From NCBI RefSeq assembly GCF_021869535.1, contig NW_026262723.1:87422324-87486323 (forward strand): a stretch of 64,000 nucleotides of DNA. The letters run 5' to 3'. Shown here in pieces: positions 12,640 through 24,600 of the stretch (the stretch's first letter is position 1; each line of letters opens with the position of its first letter). Below the pieces are notes generated by a model. The model ran no database searches. It saw only the letters and a program-made list of their open reading frames with translations, and had not been told where the DNA came from. The stretch is from Mytilus californianus. Its lineage: Eukaryota > Mollusca > Bivalvia > Mytilida > Mytilidae. Made by a program: the position numbers and the translations under genes.

Positions 12640-15600
12640 ATGGAGCAATCATTTGTGATATGGATAACAGCAATATCGTTTGCTGTGGCATCCCCATTAG
12701 ACGACTATGTACATACTCCAGACTCTCATTACAGTTTCTCAGAAGTTAGTATGAAGAAAGGACCAGGCTATACTTTATACGTGTACAATATGACCTCATT
12801 GAAATGGAAATCTGGTATGATAATCACATAAAAATTAAAAAAAAATAAAATAAAACAGTTTAGACTAATTTTAGAAGACTGTAAGTTCAGATAAATTCTT
12901 ATTTTCTCATCTAATACACTTAAAATTTCATGGGTTAAAAGACCCAAAAAAATGTGCAATTTTAGTTTTTATAAGTGTTTCAATAAAACTTTTTTTCTGT
13001 TAAATTTGTTAAATACCTTTAACAATATGACACTCGTTTATCGTTTCATTTATTTATTTGTCAGTTTTTATAACTTATTGTAATAAGACTAGGACAAAAT
13101 AATTACAAAATACCAAATAGATATAATAATTGTCTTTATTTTATCATAACACTTGACATATACATCAGAGTGCCTTGAACAATTCAGCTGTTCTATTCAT
13201 TTTTTTTTTATTAATAGAAGCTATTTCAAACCATCCAGTATGGTGGCACTATTTAGAAATCACTATTCCTGACAAAATTGTGCACAAAGATACCGCTTTA
13301 ATGCTGATAGACGGCGGACACAATGTACCCAAGTAAGCAAAATAATATGCTGATTATACATTTGAAATGATAGTACAAGGCAAGTCTATTCTACGATAGT
13401 TACAGATACACTCTACAACTTCTTTTAAAATACAGTTTTCTATTTTTAACAAAAATGAACTCTACAACATATTGAATGTGCATGTCTGCAATTCTTTTAA
13501 TGTAACAGGTGAATTCGCCTTATGTTATGGTATTTCGTTTTGATGACAATCTTACGTCAGATCTTTGTTTCTGTTAATTTATTCACAACTTTTGTTGATT
13601 TTGAAGAATATAGGACACCTGACTGACTTTATTGTTGAAGACTATATGTTGCCCTCTAGAAGTCTTTTTTTCCCGTGTGGTTACTGTTTAATTGACATTT
13701 ATCCGATATATCCTTTTATTCATTTATTAATTGATCATAATTTATATATATTAAAAATTGTTAGTTGATCATAATTTATATATTAAAGATTGTCACCAGT
13801 AGATGAGGCATTTGTAGCTATAACTACTACTTTAGCAGTATCAACCGGCAGTGTTTGTGCTGACTTAAAAATGATACCTAACCAGCCTATTGTGTTCAAG
13901 GTACATGCAAGATTTATTTTTCTTCCTAGTGTACAATGATAGATATCTTTTCATTGTAATTTTTATCCATATAGACAAAATGACGTGCTGACATTCTGTT
14001 AACATCTTTAAATCTTTTTTTAAAACTTGCATGAACACAAAGACAAACACTGACGAAATGTACTTATTTATAACAATAAAAAAAAACACACAGAGGTTTT
14101 CTTGGTGAGATTTTCACATTACTGCATTATGAAAAAATATTATATCCAATTAAGAAATATCTATCGGTCCTATTCAAAATATGGAAAAAGAGGTATTGCC
14201 AACTTCCTTTGAATTTGTGTAAATCACCAGGGCCGTAAATTGCCTGTCTTGTAAGGGGAGGCAGTTGAGTTTCTTTTTAACCCATTTTAAGCAGAAAATG
14301 ATATTTTTTCGGGCCTTTTCCCTGTATGCAATGTACCTCCTCAGAATTCACTTGTTAAATTTGTGTTATATTTCAATAAATAAGCGCCTGGAATATATTG
14401 AAAATAGTTATAAACCAGAGTTAGATTACGTGTGCCGGTAATGTTAGATTTGTTACGCTTCATCCTGCTTTATGACTCTTCACAAGCTATTTTTACTTCG
14501 TTTCAGAGACACAATTTGCGAACTTAAAATGAAAATGCATACTTAATAACTCATAACTTTTAATTATCAAATTCAAATTATTATAACGTAACAGATTTTG
14601 TTTACACTGACAATTTTATTCGGTAAGGCTTTGTCAATTGCTAAGGGGATTTTTCTGTGCCCGGACGAATCCAATCTCTTTAGCATTTCTATGCATTCAA
14701 TATTGCCAACATTGTCACTTCTATGTGTAGCATAGCCAGACCTCGTAATCTGCTTTCCGTCATTGTTGACTTGTTCCATGTTCGTCTTGTATGTTTTTTA
14801 ATTTGAGTTCATTTATATGTTTTGGAGTTTAGTGTGACGTCCATTTTCACTGAACTAGTACACAATTTTATTTAGTGGCCGGCTGAGGACCACCTCCGGG
14901 TGCGGGATTTTCTCGCTGCGTTGAAGACCCATTGGTGGCCTTCGGCTGTTGTCTGCTCTTTGGTCGGGTTGTTGTCTCTTTGACATATTCCCCACTATGA
15001 TTTTTATTCTCAATTTTATTTAAGGCGCCGTTGCGCAGAAAACGATCTCTCACAACTGCAGGACCCAACTGGCAAGGCTAACAGAAGCAAAAGTATTTGT
15101 TTTATATTTGGGTAGAAGTGCGTGTGTTTGATTGCTTGCTCTATTGTACATTTTGACCTAATCTCATTAATAGACGTAAAAGTAACAACCAGTGCTATTA
15201 AAATAATGCTTGATTTTAACATTTTTTTCTTTTCAGTATTTTTTTCTTCATTTTTTCTTTTTTTTTTGTCAGTCCGCAATAGGAGGCACCTGCCTACATG
15301 CCTCTATGTAATTTACGGCCCTGATCACAGAGAACCAACTCGGAATAATTCAGAACCCTCTGGCCACTACCATTTCTCGATGTATCGAGTGATGGTAATG
15401 GGCGGAATATAATGACTGGATTATTCGGATTAACAGAAAACACATCTGAGATGATTACACACTCAGATACAGAATTTTTGGCGTGTATCGTTAAATTACT
15501 GTATCATTGACGTACACCCAGGCAGGTCCTTTTTCGTTCAAATTGTATTTGTAAAAGGGTCTAAACGATAGTCTTACAATATTTTAAAGACATTTTACAT

Positions 15601-18600
15601 TATTATCATGAAACCCAACTTATTCAGCTCAGCGCTTAGTTTTATATTTTAGGCACGTGATTTTAGGCCCTTTGGATTTTTTTTTTCTCTAAGAAATTTA
15701 ATCTTTTGGTGTTGAGCGTACTTGATGAATGGTTTACCTGAAATACGTGCCATGTACACGAAAATCGGAATGACAACTGTGTCTTCTGCCACTGGGTCCA
15801 CACCGCTTCTGATGATTCAGTCCTCGATGGTACCATTCATCCAATGGTATACATGCATGGTTAAAATAATATAATTTGCCTATGAATTTCCACAAATAAC
15901 TTTATTAATTGTGTAATTATACTTAAACTGCGACTGTAGCTCTCTCAGGAAACGTCTATTTGAGACGATAAACTGAGACTGTAACTCTCTCAGGAAAGGT
16001 CTATATATATTTGAGTCATAAACTGAGACTGTAACTCTCTCAGGAAAGGTGTATTTGAGACGATTGCTACTGTCCTCTTAAGGCACCTCAAGTTTCACGC
16101 TCTCAAAGGTACTATATATTTTGGATTTTATTATTTAAGTTTATAGCGTAACTATTGATTTAAAATAAAGTACTTATTGTGCAATCATAAGTGGTTATCA
16201 AACTTTTTTTATGCATAATTGCAAATATTTTATTTTTAAAAGGAAACCAATAATAAAATAAAGGATTGTCATATCTAAAAGATAATACATAACTTTTAAT
16301 TACGATGTAATTTGGTTTTGAAATACAACGTCTTTCTTATACATTTTAATACATTTTATATAAATAATAAACAAAAGTCATTTTGAAAATTTTGAAACAT
16401 GCACTTTTCGTTCAAATTGTATTTGTAAAAGGGTCTAAACGATAGTCTTACAATATTTTAAAGACATTTTACATTATTATCATGAAACCCAACTTATTCA
16501 GCTCAGCGCTTAGTTTTATATTTTAGGCACGTGATTTTAGGCCCTTTGGATTTTTTTTTTCTCTAAGAAATTTAATCTTTTGGTGTTGAGCGTACTTGAT
16601 GAATGGTTTACCTGAAATACGTGCCATGTACACGAAAATCGGAATGACAACTGTGTCTTCTGCCACTGGGTCCACACCGCTTCTGATGATTCAGTCCTCG
16701 ATGGTACCATTCATCCAATGGTATACATGCATGGTTAAAATAATATAATTTGCCTATGAATTTCCACAAATAACTTTATTAATTGTGTAATTATACTTAA
16801 ACTGCGACTGTAGCTCTCTCAGGAAACGTCTATTTGAGACGATAAACTGAGACTGTAACTCTCTCAGGAAAGGTCTATATATATTTGAGTCATAAACTGA
16901 GACTGTAACTCTCTCAGGAAAGGTGTATTTGAGACGATTGCTACTGTCCTCTTAAGGCACCTCAAGTTTCACGCTCTCAAAGGTACTATATATTTTGGAT
17001 TTTATTATTTAAGTTTATAGCGTAACTATTGATTTAAAATAAAGTACTTATTGTGCAATCATAAGTGGTTATCAAACTTTTTTTATGCATAATTGCAAAT
17101 ATTTTATTTTTAAAAGGAAACCAATAATAAAATAAAGGATTGTCATATCTAAAAGATAATACATAACTTTTAATTACGATGTAATTTGGTTTTGAAATAC
17201 AACGTCTTTCTTATACATTTTAATACATTTTATATAAATAATAAACAAAAGTCATTTTGAAAATTTTGAAACATGCACTTTTCAACATTTAAACATATAT
17301 ATGTTTGGGTTATATGTTCAAAGATTCACAAATAAAGCTGTTATACTTTATAAACCTTAGTGAAAGTTCTATAGTGTAAAATTTAATCTGTGGACATTGG
17401 TAGCTGGTACGTCATATAGATATAGAGATATGTAAATAAACTTTATTTTTCCATTCGATAGGAGGATCCAACAAAGAGGCATCGAACAGAAGACGCTATT
17501 ATTGCATGGACATGGAGAAAATTTGTCGAGAACAATGGATCAGACCCGGAAATGATTCTGGAATTCCCAATGACAAAGGTTGTTGTTTGATAGTTTTCCT
17601 TGATACACACAAATCATTTTCTTATAAATAACAGAACAGTTTAAATAATTAACTAGCCTGGATCCTGGCTCACTGCTCGACAGTAGACGAAGTATTAGAT
17701 TTGGTCAGGAGGCTGATAATTAACATACATTTTTATAATAATGTGATATCGTTTGCATTTAAGACAAATATATTTTAAAATATTGTTCATTATTAATCAG
17801 TGTATGTATTAATAAATGGTTCTTTTTGTAGGATTTCTATTTAAAAAAAACATTTGCTCTTTGATCGTTTTATTATATCTAATTGTTTGGTTAAACTGTT
17901 TCAGGCGGCTGTTCGAGGCTTAGACACGATTGCAAATGTTGTAAAGACGAAAACTGGTGCCAATATAGACAAGTTCGTCGTCACAGGAGCTTCAAAGGTT
18001 AGTTTCAAATTCGGTATGTTTCTTGTCAACTAACCAATAGTTTTCAGCAAAATAACCTTACAGTTTGAATTTGTGTCTTCTAAAATCACCCCATAAATAT
18101 AAAATGAAACAAAAATAAAACAAGAAAAAACCATCTAAAAACTAATAAAAATGCAGGTGTATAGACTATGTAAATTTCACTAAATCTTAGTAGTCTGCAT
18201 TTACATACTAATATAAACTTCGTTTAACCTTTATAGATACCAGGTGCCATTTATAGCAAACCAAATGATTTATACAATCTGATGATTTTTCTTTTAAGCG
18301 TGGTTGGATAACTTGGTTGACTGGTGCTGTAGACAAGAGAGTTATAGGAATAGCTCCAATAGTGATGGATTTGCTCAATTTTGTTCAGGTATATATGGAC
18401 ATGGATAAACTATTTTGATATTTCACTTGTCCATTAATTAAACTTTTTGAACTGTCTATACTAATGGCGTATGTATATGTGACACAAACTAAAAGATATT
18501 TGAACTAAACAATGAGCTTTTAATCGCACGAGGTCTAAATTATAGATATTGACAGGTCTTCTTTGAGATGGTGTAACACTTGTATACACGAAGTACTAAA

Positions 18601-21600
18601 TAGATAAAAAGTAAATTATACGCATACATGTATTTGCAGAACTTACATCATCACTATCGATCACTTGGTGGCTGGACTTTTGAATTCAAAGAGTACTATA
18701 AAGAAAATTTTACATGGTATTTAGATAACCCGTTTACGCAGAAAATGGCTTCTTATATCGACCCATTAGGTATGCTTTATTTACAAATACGTTTGTGTTA
18801 TATTGCCTAATTTTTGTATCAATCGTAAAAATAAATCTGCAATATTTGTTTAAGTGCAAGCTTTAAAATCTTGTCAACACTGTTACGCTGAGTTATTGCC
18901 TTGATACTGAACCAACTGAAAATGTTAAAAGCAAAAGCATAGTTATCTTTATCACACATATTCTTTAAGATGAATATTATATTGCAGGCTTTTTCTTCTT
19001 TACTTGTATATGAAATTAGTCGTATCATAAAAAATTTAAAGAAGTCATGAATATTTGAATACAGATTTTTCTTTCTTATGAAATAAGCATGCTTTTGTTG
19101 CAGCATATAATGATAGATATGACACGGTTCCTAAGATGATAATTACGTCTTCTGGGGACGAATTCTTCTTGACTGATGATTCACATTATTATTACAATCA
19201 GCTTGCCGGACCTAAATACCTCAGGTAAATGCCTTTCATGTCGTAGAATGAATATTGTTGTAGCAATTCTCAGTCTTTTATTGAAGCATGTCATAAATAA
19301 CAGTTAGATTTATCAGACCGGTAGCATTGATGTTACATTCAGGAAGAAATCAATCATAACATATACAGACCATTGAAGACTGATCTGTTAAAAGGCATAA
19401 AAAAAACAATCCGATGACAATACACAGATACATATAGAGTAACAAAAACTGCGTTTGAAATCCTAACGAGTTGGCAGTTTTAGTCCTATATATACTTCTG
19501 TCATCCGTCGAGTTATCCATGGTTGAATCCGGTTACTTGATTGGGACTCTTTTAAAGGTATTGAGTGTTAAGTGAAGTTTTCTATTTCAGAATTGTTCCA
19601 GATGCAGAACATACACTTATAGGCCACATCACCGATACTATGCTCTCTTTACGTGCCTTCTATTTGTCTATCTTAACAGTGAGTATACACATCACCGATA
19701 CTATTCTCTCTTTACGTGCCTTCTATTTGTCTATCTTAACAGTGAGTATACACATCACTGATACTATGCTCTCTTTACGTGCCTTCTATTTGTCTATCTT
19801 AACAGTGAGTATACACATCACCGATACTATGCTATCTTTACGTGCCTTCTATTTGTCTATCTTAACAGTGAGTATACACATCACCGATACCATGCTCTCT
19901 TTACGTGCCTTCTATTTGTCTATCTTAACAGTGAGTATACACATCACCGATACTATGCTCTCTTTACGTGCCTTCTATTTGTCTATTTTAACAATGAGTA
20001 TACACATCACCGATACTATGCTCTCTTTAAGGTGCCTTCTATTTGTCTATCTTAACAGTGAGTATACACATCACCGATACTATTCTCTATTTACGTACAC
20101 ATCACCGATACTATGCTCTCTTTACGGGCCTTCTATTTGTCTATCTTAACAGTGAGTATACACATCACCGATACTATGCTCTCTTTACGTGCTTTCTATT
20201 TGTCTATCTTAACAGTGAGTATACACATCACCGATACTATGCTCTCTTTACGTGCCTTCTATTTGTCTATCTTAATAGTGAGTATACACATCACCGATAC
20301 TATGCTCTCTTTACGTGCCTTCTATTTGTCTATCTTAATAGTGAGTATACACATCACCGATACTATGCTCTCTTTACGTGCCTTCTATTTGTCTATCTTA
20401 ACAGTGAGTATACACATCACCGATTCCATGCTCTCTTTACGTGCCTTCTATTTGTCTATCTTAACAGTGAGTATACACATCACCGATACTATGCTCTCCT
20501 TACGTGCCTTCTATTTGTCTATCTTAACAGTGAGTATACACATCACCGATACTATGCTCTCTTTACGTGCCTTCTATTTGTCTATCTTAACAGTGAGTAT
20601 ACACATCACCGATACTATTCTCTCTTTACGTGCCTTCTATTTGTCTATCTTAATAGTGAGTATACACATCACCGATACTATGCTCTCTTTACGTGCCTTC
20701 TATTTGTCTATCTTAATAGTGAGTATACACATCACCGATACTATGCTCTCTTTACGTGCCTTCTATTTGTCTATCTTAACAGTGAGTATACACATCACCG
20801 ATTCCATGCTCTCTTTACGTGCCTTCTATTTGTCTATCTTAACAGTGAGTATACACATCACCGATACTATGCTCTCCTTACGTGCCTTCTATTTGTCTAT
20901 CTTAACAGTGAGTATACACATCACCGATACTATGCTCTCTTTACGTGCATTCTATTTGTCTATCTTAACAGTGAGTATACACATCACTGATACCATGCTC
21001 TCTTTACGTGCCTTCTATTTGTCTATCTTAATAGTGAGTATACACATCACCGATACCATGCTCTCTTTACGTGCCTTCTATTTGTCTATCTTAACAGTGA
21101 GTATACACATCACCGATACTTTTCTCTCTTTACGTGCCTTCTATTTGTCTATCTTAACAATGAGTATACACATCACCGATACTATGCTCTCTTTACGTGC
21201 TTTCTATTTGTCTATCTTAACAGTGAGTATACACATCACCGATACTATGCTCTCTTTACGTGCCTTCTATTTGTCTATCTTAACAGTGAGTATACACATC
21301 ACCGCTACTATGCTCTCTTTACGTGCCTTCTATTTGTCTATCATAACAGTGAGTATACACATCACCGATACTATGCTCTCTTTACGTGCCTTCTATTTGT
21401 CTATCTTAACAGTGAGTATACACATCACCGATACTATGCTCTCTTTACGTGCATTCTATTTGTCTATCTTAACAGTGAGTATACACATCACCGATACTAT
21501 GCTCTCTTTACGTGCCTTCTATTTGTCTATCTTAATAGTGAGTATACACATCACCGATACCATGCTCTCTTTACGTGCCTTCTATTTGTCTATCTTAACA

Positions 21601-24600
21601 GTGAGTATACACATCACTGATACTTTTCTCTCTTTACGTGCCTTCTATTTGTCTATCTTAACAGTGAGTATACACATCACCGATACTATGCTCTCTTTAC
21701 GTGCCTTCTATTTGTCTATCTTAACAGTGAGTATACACATCACCGATACTATGCTCTCTTTACGTGCCTTCTATTTGTCTATCTTAACAGTGAGTATACA
21801 CATCACCGCTACTATGCTCTCTTTACGTGCCTTCTATTTGTCTATCATAACAGTGAGTATACACATCACCGATACTATGCTCTCTTTACGTGCCTCCTAT
21901 TTGTCTATCTTAACAACGAGTATAAACATCACCGATACTATGCTCTCTTTACGTGTCTTCTATTTGTCTATCTTAACAGTGAGTATACACATCACTGATA
22001 CTATGCTCTCTTTACGTGCCTTCTATTTGTCTATCTTAACAGTGAGTATACACATCACCGATACTATGCTCTCTTTACGTGCCTTCTATTTGTCTATCTT
22101 AACAGTGAGTATACACATCACCGATACTATGCTCTCTTTATGTGCCTTCTATTTGTCTATCTTAACAGTGAGTATACACATCACCGATACTTTTCTCTCT
22201 TTACGTACACATCACCGATACTATGCTCTCTTTACGTGCCTTCTATTTGTCTATCTTAACAGTAAGTATACACATCACCGATACTATTCTCTCTTTACGT
22301 GCCTTCTATTTGTCTATCTAAACAGTGAGTATACACATCACCGATACTATGCTCTCTTTACATGCCTTCTATTTGTCTATCTTAACAGTGAGTATACACA
22401 TCATCGATACTATGCTCTCTTTACGTGCCTTCTATTTGTCTATCTTAACAGTGAGTATACACATCACCGATACTATGCTCTCTTTACGTGCCTTCTATTT
22501 GTCTATCTTAACAGTGAGTATATTTGGCTTTCTATTTATATTCTTGAATCGAGTAGTTTTATATTTTCCTTTCACGTGCATGATCAGACATACATCTGAA
22601 TTTAAAAGTCAATTCGGTTGATTGATGCCATGGTATACAAACTGTGATTTTTTCAAAGTCAATAACCCGTCGTTTAGTTTTTAATGTGTCATGTACCTAA
22701 AGTTTCAACGGTTTGAGAATTATATGGTGTCATTTTCTATAAAATTATTTCAGACATGGTCAACAGACTATAACAGAATTAAATATACTTTTATGTTTCA
22801 ACGATTTTTTTTCCAGAACATAGATCTACCGAAGATGTATTGGAAACGAGAAATTGTAAGTCACTTATGAAATGTACAAAAATCCCTATTTGTATACCCT
22901 GATGTGGCAATGATCGCCATTTGTAAAACTAATCTTGGATTCTTGTCAAAAGATAGATATTGTGTTGTAACGTTATAGTATAGTATAGTTTTATTCAGGC
23001 AAATTCAATCACATATACAAAAATTCACAAGACAAAACAATAATATATATATATATATATATTTCTAAAATAGTATCATAATATATTTTAAAAACAGTGC
23101 TTAGAAAAAAGCCTGGGATATCCCATAAAAGCTTACATAGTATAGCTTATTTCCAATGGGGGTCCCTTGTTTGAAAATATATAAACATTTATTGTTAAAA
23201 TTTGACTTTCACCAAAAAAAAATAAATAAAAAAAATTTAAATGTTTCTTAAAAAACATATAAAAAATCTCCAGTTTCTATATTTCTTGCTGTTATTTTTA
23301 ACAGCAACATTATGTCTGTTCTGCTAAATCGTCGATAGTAACTCCTTCAAACAAGTTGACCTATTGAAATATATAAGTCTCGTGCTGTTTTAAATATGTC
23401 AACTTGGACTTCATGTTACGAAATGTTCTTGGTTTTTTTTTTAATTTTGGGTTTCCAAACGTTTGACCAAGAGTGTATGAAGATTATTTCAGAAACTCTA
23501 TTGTAGATACGAAAATCATGTCATTTCTTTTATACCTTCCAACATCATCCGTTCAACACATTAAGACAAATTATGTCATAATCAACCTATCACATTAGAT
23601 GGATAACACATACAATTCCAATGTAAATGTATTATGACCGTTACATATTAGATAGTGTGTTGTGACACTAACACTATTGAGCTAAAATAATTACGGTACT
23701 TTAAATGAACGTATCAGGAACGCCTTTGAAATTTTTCTTTTCGTTTTGCAGACCTCAAATGGTGGGCGAATAACGCTTTTTACCAATATGAAACCGAGGA
23801 CAGTTAAGGCCAAATTTGCAGTTACAACAGACACCAAAAGGTATATTATAACAGTAAATATTTTTGTCTGAGGCGATTTCTATGAAAAGCTTAAGTACAT
23901 CATAGTTTTGTACATTAACTCCTTCATCTTGTAAAGGAGGCGATGTGCTTAACGTTACACTAGGCTAGTATTTGTCAATCAGTAAAGAGCTATCTTATCA
24001 GGACTGTTTGGTGGTAGTCTATACAATTTTGGTGTTGATTATGCTGAAGTTCAGTTTACGGAATTGAAAAGTAAACATTGAAATTTCTATTGTATATATT
24101 AGCTAGGACTAATGTTTCGTGTTATAGTCCCAGATATAAACTTATATTGGTGTACTGAGCTTAAACTACCTACACTGATTTTCGCAGGCATGATGTTGAG
24201 ATCTTACGAAGTATTGTATTGTTACTGACCTGGATGCTTGTATGTCAGGTCCATTGTCCTTGACCTCATTTTCATTGCTCATCGACTGCTTTAAGGTCTG
24301 TATATATTTACGTGAATTTCTCACTTACCGGTATTATGAATAAGTTAATCATATTTGATATATTATGGGATCCTTGCAAGGCATGTATGTTTTTCAGACA
24401 GGGTTTGAATGATCTTTACCTCTTTTCATGGATCGATGATCAAGGTTAAGTTTCGTGATCAAGTTCGTTAGGTAGATGCTATAAGCAATAGCTAGGTCAA
24501 CTATGATTGGTATATGGAATGATTGTAAGGTGCACAAGTCCGTCTGGCATGGTTCATCTGACCTTGACATTTCAGAGTGTGCACTCTTGTGTCAAATACA

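Larger units (their letters stand above)
14228..15323 (-). mobile_element. Decayed hAT-type transposon (5-bp target duplication)
   Basis: Both ends share the TIR CAGGGCCGTAAATT (14228 onward; reverse complement ending 15323). ATCAC sits immediately outside each end, a likely 5-bp target duplication. Inside, on the minus strand, is the C-terminal dimerisation region of an hAT transposase. The element lies in intron 3 of AprA paralogue 2. Confidence 0.8.

Noticed and set aside
15122-15412. 96-codon plus-strand frame
   Set aside because: Mostly antisense to the hAT transposase remnant and its right TIR.
15710-15850. Extra exon in the duplicated 874-bp block
   Set aside because: Open on both strands for 40-45 codons with a possible donor, but no family match and not needed: exons 3 and 4 of the AprA-like gene join in phase without it.
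19625-22522. CRISPR-like regular direct repeats
   Set aside because: The units are contiguous with no unique spacers, in an animal gene; it is a minisatellite.
19565-22621. Several long open frames (194, 315, 828 and 98 codons) that look like novel repeat proteins
   Set aside because: They are frames of the 63-bp tandem array. The array is derived from exon 9 of the AprA-like gene; two frames happen to lack stops. No independent start, splice or family evidence.
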